DNA of 64,000 nucleotides from Centropus unirufus (taxonomy: Eukaryota > Chordata > Aves > Cuculiformes > Centropidae), in NCBI GenBank assembly GCA_013397695.1, contig VYZI01000105.1, positions 815,684 through 879,683 on the forward strand. Reading direction: 5' to 3'. The notes under the pieces were generated by a model. That model saw only the letters and a list, made by a program, of their open reading frames with translations. It searched no databases and was not told the origin of the DNA. Below, piece by piece: positions 1 through 12,689 of the stretch. The stretch's first letter is position 1, and every line of letters begins with the position of its first letter. A program made the translations under genes and the position numbers.

Positions 1-2296
1 CACTCATATAGGATGCATTTTGTTAAGTCATACATATCTCAGAATCACAGCAACATTGAGGTTGGCAGGAACCTCTGGAAATCATTTTGTCTGACACTCG
101 TGTTCAAAGTGGTCAATTAAAGTAGGTTGCTCAGAGCCATGTCCACTTGGTTTTGTGTGTCTTCATGGACAGACTCCACAGGCTAATTGCACAGTAAGTA
201 ATTTATCTTGGGTCTTGTTTCTGCTCTAGTCCATCACGTCAAAATGTCTGATTGCTTCCACCACACTTTTAAAGAACTCTGCTTTCTTACTGGCAAATTT
301 AGAAAATGTTGCAAGATGAACCCATGCCCATCATATGAGAACACATTTGGCAAAACAATTAATCATAGAATGTAATAGAATTGCATATATTTGCAATGAA
401 GCCTGGATAAAGGAGATATCTCCTGGATAAGGAGAAAAAAAAAGGTTTAAAAAGCTGAAAGAAATCATATTGAAATAAACAAATAAAAAGTAGAAAACCC
501 CAAGTGAAGACTGGGTAGTGCATCACAAAATGTACTTCATTCATTCACTTGTCAAGTACAATGAAGCTTTAATTATGTATGATATTATTCACAACTTGTA
601 AATACTGCAGAATATTTTATAAAAGCAATGAAATTTTAGTAATTTGAGATTGCAATTGAGCACTGTGGTAGCAAATCATTACCAGAAAATGAGGAGAAAT
701 GAGTTGTGATTGTTTTGGGGTGAGGGAGCTGGTTTTCTTTGGTTTTTTTCCATAAAAATTTTTGACAAGAGAAAGCTAAAATTTAGTAAAATGTGACGAA
801 TTGAGAATTAACTTTATGTTATTGTTCTCTCAGTCAACTGCTTAGTAAAATATGATTATGGAAAAATTAAACACACAAATACTGAAAAGAGGCCAGGATG
901 CCATTTGTCTCTCTTGCCTAAATTGTCACTGACATCTCTCTTTGTTTTTTCTTTTACTTGCAACATAAACAAATACTTTCTACCCTTCCATTTGTCTGCT
1001 TTGCTTTGTTCTGCTTCTTTTACAGTGGTCTAAGTGAACACAGCTTAAAACCCATGAATGTATTTTTGCACGTACATGTGGTTAGAGAGAGGTTATCACT
1101 ATATGTTGAATTACATGTGCCTCCAATGCGAAAAGACAATTCTCGGCAGCCAAGTCCCTGCAGGAGTTGTCCCTGTCTCTTCATGAGGACAACTCTCTAT
1201 GAGGAGCCATTAGAGTTATGGTTCAGTATTAGTCTTAGGGTGAGGATTAGTCTTAGGGTTAGAATTGTTCCTCTGGAGAGTTCTTCCCTCAGAGAGCTGG
1301 TTATGCAGAGTCACTCTAGACCCTGCCTTCCCCTCCTCCTCAAGTATTTCCATTGTAATAAAACAAGCAGCAATTCAGTCTAAGAAACATCAGATGATAT
1401 ATTGACTCCTCAGTGTCCTCCTAAGTTAATTTAACTGGAAGGCGTTAGGCTGACTGCCTAGTGATCCCCAGAAATTATTTTGAGAAGGGAAAAAAATGAG
1501 AAAGCAAATTCAATGATTTCTATGAAGAGCACTCTTTCAGATATGCCATTTATATCCAAGTACTTGGGATGAAATAGCCATCTGCTGCTGCAGAGTATAG
1601 AACCTTTTCATAACATTGTAACAACACTTAAAATTATTGTGCAGCAAATATGCAATAGTTAAAGGCAGTCACCGAGTTGTTTGGAAGGAAAAAAAAGCAA
1701 CTACAGTATTTAAGGAAAAACAAACAAGGGCAAGATATAAATAACAGAACGCAGAATAATCTGACCTGAAGCAAGGAATCTGTTGAATAATTTAACCTGG
1801 CAATGTGAAGTTTCAAAGCCCCTGATATATGTAGGCAAAACAAAAGAAAAAAAGAGAAGGAAGAAAAATAGCCAGACATAAAGGATATACCTAGGAGCTA
1901 CGTTCCTGTTCTTTCTTGCTGGGTTAGCTCTGTCATGATGTACCTCTGAACTTGCCAGGCATCAGAGTTGGTAGGCAAAATCACAGTGCCTCTGGTTGCC
2001 CATATCTGCACACACTATTTGGAATTCAGAGTGAAATACAGCTTCTCATAAATCCCTTTGGCTTCACAGAAACCAGGAATACAACAGCTAGATATTGTTC
2101 TGAAGATGCTGTCTCCCTGCCAGCAAACTAGGCTGGGGTTTTTTGGGTTTTATCAACAGCAGCCTTTCTGGCAACAATTCGCTCCCTACATTCACAAGCA
2201 AGAGGAAGACAGATTTAAATAATTTCATGTAAATTCGTTCTAAATGAAAGAAAGTTCCAGGGAGATGTTACAGCAACCTCCCAGTACTTAAAGATC
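1..2296. other. AT-rich non-coding DNA, no recognised gene
   Basis: I see no conserved protein or RNA gene. The longest open frame (958-1383, plus) has low-complexity, hydrophobic composition and no family resemblance. A short TTAGGG-like duplication sits at 1228-1261. Under the TSNARE1 interpretation this is intron. Confidence 0.5.
1228..1261 (+). repeat. Short direct duplication containing TTAGGG
   Basis: The string ATTAGTCTTAGGGT occurs twice, starting near 1228 and 1246, separated by GAGG. The second copy runs into a further TTAG. This is a two-copy tandem duplication with a telomere-like hexamer, far too short to be called an interstitial telomere. Confidence 0.6.
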
Positions 2297-2508
2297 TGCT
2301 ATGGGAAAGCTGGGAAGGGGCTCTTTATCATGGAGTGCAAGAATAGGACAAGGGGTAATGGTTTTAAGCAGTAAGAGAGGAGATTTAGATTAGATATTAG
2401 GAAGAAATTATTTGGTTGCAGGAGGGTAGCACTGGCACAGGTTCCCCAGAGAAGTTGTGGAAGCCCGATCTCTGGAGATGTTCAAGGTCAGCTTGAATGA
2501 GGCTTTAA
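2297..2508 (+). mobile_element. CR1 LINE fragment, 3' region, plus orientation
   Basis: Characteristic CR1 phrases appear in order: GGGGCTCTTTATCATGGAGTG, GGACAAGGGGTAATGGTTTTAA, TTAGATTAGATATTAGGAAG, then ACTGGCACAGGTTCCCCAGAG and GTTGTGGAAGCCC. The element breaks off at GAGGCTTTAAGC, before the usual octamer tail, so both ends are missing. It encodes nothing intact. Confidence 0.88.
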
Positions 2509-2663
2509 GCCTTTTTTATTTTTCTTCAAAGGAGAAACCCATAATATAGATTGATATACAGGATATCAATCAATGCGTTGGAAGAACACATTGATTTTTC
2601 CATGCTGGAACAAAAAGAATTAAGAATTAAGACTAGTCATCAGTAAAATCAATTGTTGTTTTC

Positions 2664-2882
2664 GATATTAGGAAAAGTTTCTTCATTTAGTGGGTGGTGG
2701 AGCACTGGAACACCTTCCTAGGGGTGCAGTCATGGTGTCAAGCCTGAAAATATTCAAAGAGCATGTGGACAAAGCCCTCAAGCACATGCTGTGAATACTG
2801 AGGTTGGCCTACGCGGGGACAGGAGTTTGAGTCAATGATGCTTGTGGGTCCTTTCTAACTCAGGACATTCTATTATTCAATG
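2664..2882 (+). mobile_element. CR1 LINE tail of a second subfamily, plus orientation
   Basis: The sequence runs GATATTAGGAAAAGTTTCTTC, TGGAACACCTTCCTAGGGG, GTGTCAAGCCTGAAAATATTC, GCATGTGGACAAAGCCCTC, then GGTCCTTTCTAACTCAGGACATTCTATTATTC. The wording 'CAAGCCTGA...TTCAA...GTGGACAA' differs from the neighbour at 2297-2508 and matches the copy at 23587, so it belongs to a different CR1 subfamily. It ends in a decayed octamer tail. Confidence 0.85.
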
Positions 2883-3536
2883 ACTTGCCAAGACAGCAAA
2901 TAACAGAACTCCTCTTGTTTCCACTCTCCGTCTTAGCGAGGCCAAAATTTATCTATATTGAAAACTTCTAACATATACCTGACCTTAATGATATTCTAAG
3001 GGTACTTCTATATTCCAGGCACGGGAATGGTGTTAAATAAACCAGAGATGGAAAACATGTTCTCCTCAAAAGGACCCAGAAAAACCATGTGTTCTCAATA
3101 ATTTCCCAGCATCCTTTATCCATGTCAGTTCAGGTGCTCAATGGAAGAGTCACACTAATTTCTAAGAATATTTGCCTTAGGTTTGTATAAAAAAAATGGG
3201 ATCGCAAATATCAGTAGTCTATCCTATTTAGCATGTGCTTTTGTCTGTATTCAAAAACCATCCATCCATTTTTATAAAGGACTGCAAATTTGCATTTAAA
3301 TTAATCACTAACTCAACATTCAGGAGATGCTGAACTCTACAAGTGAGGTGTCACTCTGCCCCACCATTCACTCTGAAACAAGCAGCCAGGAGAGTTATAA
3401 AATAAACTTGAATGAGATTCTGAAAGATGTACAATAACCTCTGTGTGTTTACTTTTGTTTATGGAAGCACTCCAAAACAAAGCAGAGCATACAAAAAACT
3501 TAATGCTTGTTATCTTTGGGGGTAACCCCAAAACCT

Positions 3537-3606
3537 AAAAAAAAAAAAAAAAAAGAGAAAAAAAAAGATTAAAAAAAAAAAGATTAAAAAAAAAGTAAAA
3601 AAGAAC
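3537..3606 (+). repeat. A-rich low-complexity tract
   Basis: About 70 bases consist of runs of A broken by GAG, GATT and GT. It lies directly after a small hairpin (TTTGGGG at 3515-3521 pairing with CCCCAAA at 3526-3532). It could be the tail of an unrecognised retroposed sequence, but no source sequence is recognisable upstream. Confidence 0.7.
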
Positions 3607-6411
3607 ACCTTTTTAGTGTCTGGAATGCTTTACCGAAGTGACACTGACATGCTCCTCATCTATTGTCCCACCTGCAACACAATTGGGGCACCTCCTATCC
3701 TATGGTCCATTATGTGAGAGCCACAGATCCAGAGCACACAGAAAGACTAATCAAAGCATGGTATTCATCTATCCCCATTCTCTTCTGTGAGGCAGGGGAT
3801 GGAAAGAAACAGAAAAAATCCTATGAGCAAGCTTCTCTGATGCTAGATGAGCAAAATCTAAATCTTGCTGCAACAGCCTTTCAACAAATATTTTTCTCTT
3901 GTCTATGGCTGGGCAAAAAAAATGACATTCTATAAATCAAACTGATTCAGCCTAAGCAACAACAGACCAGCAGAAAATTGTTTTGAGGGCAGAAGCTATC
4001 CAGAACAGCAATTGCAAACTAAGCTAGAACTCTTCTGGGACTGCACAACAGCCAGTGTGAGGAGTTTCTCTCTCCCTTTTGCTCACTTGTGCATGCTTCC
4101 TTTCCATTTTGCTGTCTTAGTGGTTGGTATCATCACAGGAAGTGTAACACCGCACTACATAATTTAAATAATTCTGACAAGCTTCAACATGTTAATCCAG
4201 CGTCTACCTGAGAACAGTGGGCTCAAGAAACACAGCATGAACAGCGTTCCTGTCCACCAAAAGCTAAACAGAGAGATTATGAAAAGTGAGATGCCTCAAG
4301 CTCATCCGGCGGAGTCCATTGCAGAGGCCACCTCAACAGAGACAAACAGAGATCCTGTGTTCAACTTGTAATATTTGTGCCTTAAGTGAGAAATAACCCA
4401 ATGACATGTTCAATCATCTTCGGTCCTAATTTCTGTGTAGTGAAAAGGGTAAGGCTGGTGAGCAGAAAGACCAAATTGCTCTGCATAGTTGAAGAAGATG
4501 ACTTCTACTGCAGGAGTAGTGAGAGTGGAAAAGATAGTCATGTATTTACTGCATCTCACTTTCCCTTGTCCACTTTAATAGACATCTCATAGATCAAATA
4601 TGCATGAGGTAACTTATTTTTAATGATCTTCTTGAATTAATTGGATATAAAACCTCTACTTCACCTTCTTTACCAACTCCAATGTATGTCTTTCCATCAG
4701 CAGCAGTCTGAGCATGAGTGGGTAGGACAGGCAGTTCCCTTGGAAAAGTCCTCTCAGTCATTGAACCCCCTTTGAAGACATGTCTTCACAGCCTATGTTT
4801 ATGATAGACATAATTACCTCTGATACTATCTGAAATGTGTGAGAGGAATGTGGGGGGAACCAGCATTACTGTGAGTTGTGTTATAGCCACCTTTTGCACT
4901 ACATCCTTCCTCTGAAGCTTCACAACCATACTTCTGGATCAGTTTGCCTGCAAACATGCATTGCTGTCATTGTCTCCCAGTACTCGATATTCCTCAGTGT
5001 TTGCCTTTTCAGGGCTGAAAACAGTTTAAGGAAGATATTTTCGTTCACAGGAACTTTATGAGTCCAAGTCTGTACTAAGAGTCAGAACAGGACTGCAGTT
5101 GCAGAGAGATATAATATAATAACAGGGAGAGATAATTTCCATTTTTAAAACTCTTCTGATCTGGAAAGAGGAGATGTGTTAATGGAAGAGGTCATCAACA
5201 GTTCTGTTTTCAAGCAAGTATCCTCACTTCATTTTGGGGAAATTATGTTGTACAATAACGGATAAAAGTGTCATGGTCTTTGGATCATGCAAAGTGTTCT
5301 TGATACTAACCATTACATCGAATTTCAAATTAATTCACATCCAAAATTTAATTTGAAGTTAACAGTTTGTAAAGGTATATGACTTGACATATACACATAC
5401 ATGTGACTATGTATACAGACACATATATGCATGTGTTCTTGTGCACCACAAACACAACCACCTGTATAAATAGTAACTGTATTTATAGACCCACTAATAA
5501 TTTTAGGATCTAACTTGCTCTCAACATACACCAGGTGTTAAATGAGCATTTGAGGCTTAGCAGATTGCAGAGATGCAAACACAGCCTATTTCTGTCTACA
5601 GTAGCACAAAACAACCCTTAAAACTCAGGCTTTTTTTTTATGGCTAAATAACCTAGTGCAAGATAAGCATGAACATTGATATGCTCTGATAACAGGCAAG
5701 CAAACAAAAAATAAAACAAAAATTGCTTTGCCTCACTTAGTTTTGACCGAAAAAAAAATAAAAATAGCTGCATTGATTCAATTTTGCCCTCAAGCTAATG
5801 CTTCAATAGTTTGGTATCCGGCAGAGCAAGGGCAAGTATGGTTCTCAGCAGACAATTGAGAGCCAACGCTTGCATGAGGAACAAAGGAATTATGCAACAA
5901 AGTCAAGGTGCAGAGCAAACAGAGGATTGTTTCAAAATTATCTGTGATGGAGGAAGGCATGTTCTGCTGTGGGCTGCCCTTCCTTTACCTCCACCACTCT
6001 CCTCCACACACTTATAAAGCCCCTAATAGCAAGTTGCCCACAACGAGGAAAAGCTGAAGGGAGATCCATAAACCAAGTAAATGAAAAGGGAAGAGATGTC
6101 ACTACTCTCCAGAGTGTGAGGGCGTACATGAGCTCTGCTTTCCAAAACGGGGCATGCAAGAATTTTATGTCCTTTTACTTGGTGTCTGATGTTACTGTAC
6201 TTGGTTAACACAGATGGTACAAACCTCTTGGATGCTATAATGCATATTTGGAAGCAATAACAGAGTGCATTAGACTGGTCACACCTAATGTTTATACTTC
6301 TTAGCTTATTCCTTTATTTTTTCAAAGTACATGCACTCACACTACAAATCCAAACTTTTTCTCTTCTTCAACCAAGTTTCTAGCTACTAGTACTAAACTA
6401 GTACTTTAGTA

Positions 6412-6433
6412 CTTTCTTTAGTACTAAAGAAAG
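6412..6433. repeat. Perfect 22-bp palindrome within AGTACT repeats
   Basis: CTTTCTTTAGT is followed at once by its exact reverse complement ACTAAAGAAAG. The 50 bases to the left carry further AGTACT/ACTAGT units (CTACTAGTACTAAACTAGTACTTTAGTAC), so the whole patch from about 6384 is rich in short self-complementary words. No gene is nearby. Confidence 0.85.
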
Positions 6434-9400
6434 ATCAGTGTCCTCATGTTTCCAACAAACCCTTGGGTCATATATGAAAGAGACCCACAAGCCAAAAATA
6501 TTGCTCCAAAGCTAGAAGTGTTTTTGTCAAATTTTCGGCCAACTCATTTGTCCCAACTTCCTGGATTTAAATTGAGGAGTTCATTCCAAGGCGATTTCAC
6601 TAATATTCATAGCGTAAACAGACAGTGCAACAATAAATGCATGAAAAACTCAAGAATAATAAATAGAGAGATAATGAAATGCTTGACATTGTGACCTTCA
6701 TATTCTAGAAATGAAAATGTTCAGTGAAGAAGAAATGTTGACGCAGTAGAGAAAATTCATTAGTATTGAGAACACAAGTTGCAGCTTAGGGTTTGTGAAA
6801 TTTACTGGTCTGACACCAGAGCAGGGAAATGAAATGTGACATAAAATGTAAAAATGAAAGCTATACAAACCAGAGAAATGTCTACCCACAACTATCCATA
6901 GGCTTGTCTGAGAAAAGGCTTTCATGAGCAGCAGCCTCTTCCTGCAAGAGCTGGACAATAAACACACCCATTAGGCGCAATTGCCATGGACTCGTTCATG
7001 ATGTGGATACCTGTCCTCCAGGAACGATTAGTCTATATTACACATTTATTTTGTATCACCTTGCACACCACTCAGTGAGCCATGGGCCTCTTCAGCAACA
7101 AACTGCAATAAGTGAGATATATGTGTTCCTACAGCAACCTATGAAAAACTTTCTTTTGGTATTTTTTTTTTTTTTAAGTTCAGCAGGAATGGTTGTTTGG
7201 TACATCTAGTTTTAAAAAATAAAAAAAAGAAAATAAAATGCATTTAATATTTACAGCTACACTTTTTTCTAGCTGTTCAGAAGACGGTCTCCTGAGTATT
7301 AAGTCACCAAAGATATGGAAATCCACAAGCAACCTCCAAGCTCAGAACCTTACACACTGACTTTTCCTTTAGCATGTCCTGCTTTCTGCCTTAGGCTGCG
7401 ATGCATAAGCTAATACGAGTAGTGAGGGAAGAAGGTGTAATCTATCACACTGACCGATACCAGCCCCAGGAAAGGTAGTTTATTGCAGGTGGTATGTTAT
7501 CTTCAAAAATAGAAACAGGGCAGAAATTCTGACAAAAGCTTCAACACTTTCTATACTTTGTTTGCAGAACTATTAATTCTTCCCTTTGGATTTACTTCAA
7601 TGAGGGTCATGTAACCAGTAAAATACAATGGAAGAATTAATTTTCTTTTTAGGAGTGTTCTGGGAAACTGAGCAATTAGAGTGATCTTAAGCTGTCATGT
7701 ATTATCAATTGCCACTCAATTATTTTACTTAAATAAAATACTGACTGCAGAGTCTGATCTGCAGCAACCAACTCAGTGATTCACTTAGGTGCACTATTTA
7801 TTCTTGAGAAATTGGCAAAGAATACTTAACTTTAAATGAAGGGAAAAAACAAACAGACAAGGGAGAGGAGAAAATTTGTAAATACGTAGCATCTTTCCAT
7901 GATTCTTTGCTATGATGCCCATCTGCAGCTTAGAAATAGCTGGAACTAATATACTCTGTACAGTCTGGAGGTAAGTCAGTCCTCATTACAAGTGGAGTCC
8001 ATGGTTTGGGTGAAGAGAGGAAGATTAATCTCTTAAAGAGGTTATTAAAGTTTGGAAGCTCATGTCCTCTATCTTCAAGGGTCTAAAGGGACACAGACAA
8101 AAAAGATGGTAAAGCTGTCCAGGTCTCCAGGGGTTGCAGAGAGTACTAGCTCCTTGAGTAACTACATATCCTACAACTACCCAAAGTTCATGTGTTCCTC
8201 AGTGGTGCAAACTGTACAAAATGGTACACGCTTCCTCCAAGTGGAGACATTTGCTCCATGCAAGTAAAAATAAAATGGCTCTGTCCTGTATTTCCTTGTG
8301 TGTTTCAAAACCAAATGCTATGGTCTTTGTAGACTTACCTTGTGTATTTTCAATCATTAAAGCGGAATACTTAAAAGGCACAAACGCCAAGTAAAGGTAT
8401 CAGTGGGACAATTAATTAAAAGTACAGCTAAAAGGCTGATAAAATAAAAGTAAGATGGGTACCATCTCTTGTAAATCAGACTTCCTGGAGCTGACTCTCC
8501 ATAACAACCCTCACGTAGGTTTAGTCTCCATTCCCTGCATGAGAGACCATCTTTTGTACAAGAATCCATTGCATTCAAAATGATTAATTTCATTGTTCAA
8601 GGACATTTTATTAATGTTTAATTTATACCTTTCTGTCCTTAGTTACTATTTGGTAATTTGTTTCTACCTTCAACCTTAATATTTTAAATTATTCTACCCT
8701 TTTTTAAATGCTGTTACACATAAAGTATTGCTACATAGTCATCATGGCTCAACCAATCACTGCTATACTTTGAGTCTGCAGTTGGTAAATTCCTGTAATC
8801 TCTCTTCATAAATTACACTTAATACTTCTTCCTCATTTCTTTCCTTCTGGATCACCTCCAAATTTCTAACAGAAAAAGAAGGCCAGAATTCTCTCATTTC
8901 TTACACACCTTCCTATCAGATAAAAGTGTCAATATTAAAGACTGTATGACAGTCCCTTTTTCTTTACTGCATTTATTTTCTGGTTGCAAATTTTCAATTT
9001 CTGGTAAAAAGTACAGTAATATGCACACTGAGTCTCAGTATTTCTATATCTCAGGGATAGCAGCATTTCTTCAGTGGGCACAGTCTGAAGGGTCTAGAAA
9101 AGTTGTTGTCTACGTTGACTTTTGCAATAGGCTTGGAAATTCTCATGGCATGACTTTGGTGTGTGTCTCTGTAAGGAGATTAGAAAGCTGTAAAACCTTA
9201 GGTCCCACAATCTCAGAGTCACCCAGAATAAAAGTTTCTCTAGGTTTTCTCAATAAACACAAGAGGGAGGCAGGCACATTCAGGAAGAACTTCACATCTT
9301 TGTTATTTAAACAAAAGTGGGATGAGTCAGAGACATTGTAGGTGGCACTTCAGAGGGAGAAGGAGTACTCTGAGGCCTCTCTCATAGTGAAAAATCTGGC

Positions 9401-10436
9401 TATGAAAATACAGTTTGTTCACGCAACCCTACGGATGGCAAAGCTGCATTTCTGCACATGAGCATAACTATTGGACTGGATATCATGAGCTGGATTACGA
9501 TTATGAGCTTGGGTCTTTTTTTGCTTGAAGGTCTCAGGACACTGACTCCTTCTCAAAGTGGAGAGGAAAACATCCACTCCATTCTAATTGTTACACATCC
9601 ATATCTTGGTCAATTATCTCTTGAAACCTAAATTACAACACAAATCTCAAGAACCATACTGTAAAAACCTGTTCCACTTCCCAGAACTGTAACCTGCAGA
9701 CTATCAGCAGCTGCAGGTGAAAGCGAGTATATCACCTACAAACAAAACTAAAGGCAATGAGAGCCTCCAAAAGTTAGAGAGATGTTGATGGTCCATGCAG
9801 AGTGATAGTCCTAGCCTTGGAGAAAGAAAACATTTGATCTCAATTGTGTGTAAAGTTGGCATCATCAACCATAACATGGGCACAACCAGGAGCTGTGCAA
9901 TATTCCACAGACCACATTGTGGGCCTTTACAGCATGGCCACTCCCTTGGAAATTAATCACTCTAAAACATTCCCAGAAAAAAAAAAAGCAAACCCGCTAC
10001 TTTTTGCTTTTTAAGAACTAAGATAGCCCCAAAGGTAGTACCAAAAATTTAAGGAAAATAAATTCTTTGTATTTTCAAGAAAAGCAAGGGGAACAATTTT
10101 TATATACTTTTGAATGCTACTTCTCATAATGTAGACAGAAAAAATACCTATAATACACGCATTGTTTAGACAATGACAATCCTCATGTGCCATACCCGAA
10201 GTCTTGCATAATGACAGAGGTAATTCAGACAATGATAAGTTGATCACTCTGTTTCTTCTAGAAGTTCCCAGAGAGCAGCATGGAGGGCCCTTCTCTGGTA
10301 CTGTGACCTCTCAGAGACCATTTCGGTTGGATTATTCAATGGCATATATTAAAAAGTTTCAAGTTATGTTGTGACTATGGGAACTAAAAGAACAGTTCAC
10401 TTTGCATTTTTTTATGCAGGATATCACAGCATTTGA

Positions 10437-10870
10437 TCAGTGGGTAAAGGGAGCTGATTCTCCCCCTCTAGTCTACTCGTGCGAAACCTCACTTCTGGAG
10501 TACTGTGTTCAATTCCTCAGCACAGGAAGGACATGGATCTCTTAGAGTCCAGAGGAGGCCACAAAGATGATTAGAGGGCTGGAGTACCTCCGATATGAAG
10601 ACTGAGAAAGTTAGTTATTCAGCCAAGAGAAACGAAGGCTCTGGGGACACCTTAGACCAGCATTCCAGTACTGAAAGGGGACTCAGAGTAAAGATGGGGA
10701 AGGGCTGTTTATCAGGGAGTGCAGTGATAGGGTGAGAGATTATGGTTTTAAGCCAATGAAAATAGATTTAGATTAGATATTACGAAAAAAAAAATCCTGT
10801 GAAGGTGGTGTAGTACTGGAACAGGGTGCCCAGAGAAGTCCTGGATGTTCCATTCCATGATTCTATGATT
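10437..10870 (+). mobile_element. CR1 LINE, 3' part with an internal deletion, plus orientation
   Basis: Reads as CR1 from GGTAAAGGGAGCTGATTCTCC through ACCTCACTTCTGGAGTACTG, CACAGGAAGGACATGGATCTC, GATGATTAGAGGGCTGGAGTA, GGGGAAGGGCTGTTTATCAGG and TTTAGATTAGATATTACG. After CCCAGAGAAGTCCTGGATG it jumps straight to the terminal ATTCCATGATTCTATGATT, so the stretch of roughly 150-200 bp that normally separates these is deleted. Confidence 0.9.
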
Positions 10871-12689
10871 TCAAACATCTCAGTGCCTTGACAAAGAGAA
10901 GATGTATTTGAAAGCTAATGTTTTTAGCCCCATTTAAGTTCTTACAGTGGTAATGCCCATTACATTTCTAAAGATCTAGATGAAAATACAAGAAAATATC
11001 AGAATAGAGACCAATATGATCATTTGTTTCCATATCAATATTACAGTCATGCTAGACACATCTCTTCACACAAGGTTAAAGGGTTAAAGCTGTTTCATCT
11101 ATCCCATGCTGGCCAGGGAAACGGTCACTAGAGAAAAGAGTAGGCACATACAGTTTATTATTTCTAATGGGAAGCAAAAAGCTCAAATATAGCAGCACAT
11201 ACTTAAAAATTTTATTTTCTCTTCATATTTTCCCTTAGAAATGCCTGAGATTTTTCAGGTTTTATTTTTCTCCAACAATGACTCCTCTTATTTCAGATCT
11301 TCATAGCCGCCTTTCTTTCAGTCTCCACAGCAGTTTTTCCCCACGAGTTCCTCTTCATATCACATTAGTTAGGCAAATAGAAGACAATAATATCCAGTGT
11401 TTCAGAATTCACCCTCCCAAGACTGCTAGGCCTGTCCCTTGCCTCTGTTCAATATCACTACAACTTGAGGATGTCAGAGGAATTTTCGTATAAGAGCTGA
11501 GGAGAAGCAAGACAAAGAAGTCAAGCCACATCCAAGGAAGAGGATGATAATTTTTGAGCCCAGGATTTGCTTTGTTTGGAGCACAATTAAAAAATCACTG
11601 ACAAGCAGTGTTTTTTTCCAAATGATCACGTGGAAAACAACATTTTTTTTCTGAAGAAGGAGCTCAAAATCTAGGGTGGGAGAACAACTGAAATACAAAC
11701 ATTTTTCATCCATAGATGTATGATTCTTTCTAAAAAGCAAAGCTGGATTGTGTCAGATATGTACACTTAACTGATACATAGATAAATTCCCATTATAGCT
11801 CCTATGCATATTACCATTAAAATATTAGATGGTGTCTGACATCCTAAATCCAGAAAACTAATATTAATCTCAGATCAGTGCTATGAATTCCAATACTACC
11901 CGGCAATTAAAATGACACTTATGAACAGCAAGCAGCTCGCTCTCTGACCAAAGCAGCTTTTGTTCAAACAATTAATCACTCATTTTACTTTGTCAGTTTT
12001 GCTTATGTGTCATTGGTAGATGGGGGAGATGCTCTCACAGAAAAAAAAATGTAGCTCATTTAAATCTCTAAAGGAGAGAGCTACTATTTATAGACAAGAG
12101 TTGGTGGATTAGATGTTGATGTCTGCTATGCCTATATTTACTGTTTAACAAATAGCCCTGGACTCTCTTCAGAGCCTATGGAGAGACAGCAGAGGGCTTA
12201 AAGAGTGTACATTAAGGATTAGATATTTTCAAACTGTCTGGAATTCAAAAATACTGAACTGCTTTTTTTGACAAATAGTCAAAACAACCTTAGAGCCCTT
12301 ATCTTTGAAAATTCATTTGGAATAAATTGAATATTTGGAAGACCAGAAAAGAATGTACAATCTGAACAGAGCAAAATCCTGGAAATTAGAGGCCAATCAG
12401 CTTAATGTCAGCCCCGTGTATCCCCCAGTGGTAGAGATGATGGGACAAATAGCCGAAGTATTTATAGTTCCACAAAATTCAGCAACAGAATGAGCAGAAA
12501 CAATTGTGCAATTGTCAAAACCATTAGTACACTTCAAGGTCAGGGCAACACATGTGACGAAGGGGAGAGGCAGAAGATAACAAATAGTCAAGTAGAGCAA
12601 ACACAGTCTAGATGAAAGAACTGTAAAACCAGCTGGGATACAATATTTAAAACGTAATTTTCCCTTAGCAATACTCTTTAGTACTAGAT
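10871..12689. other. Non-coding DNA between two CR1 elements
   Basis: No recognisable gene. The part from about 12360 (AAATTAGAGGCCAATCAGCTT...) up to 12690 precedes the CR1 at 12690 and may be a more decayed 5' extension of it, but I could not confirm the reverse-transcriptase reading. Confidence 0.4.

Larger units (their letters stand above)
2883..10436. other. Unique AT-rich non-coding DNA
   Basis: No gene or large interspersed repeat was recognised in these 7.5 kb. Open frames here are short and lack coding character. Local structures worth naming are the A-rich tract at 3537-3606, a purine/pyrimidine-alternating patch near 5390-5450, the palindrome at 6412-6433 and a T14 run at 7162-7175. 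Presumed intron. Confidence 0.45.

Noticed and set aside
958..1383. Longest plus-strand open frame at the left edge (141 codons), with a hydrophobic start like a signal peptide
   Set aside because: No family resemblance, biased Phe/Ser/Leu composition from T/C-rich DNA, passes through a DNA repeat, and no splice or promoter context. Read as chance.
3537..3606. Poly(A)-like tract suggesting a processed pseudogene
   Set aside because: No gene-derived sequence was recognised upstream on either strand, and the tract is interrupted by repeated GATT units, more like simple repeat growth.
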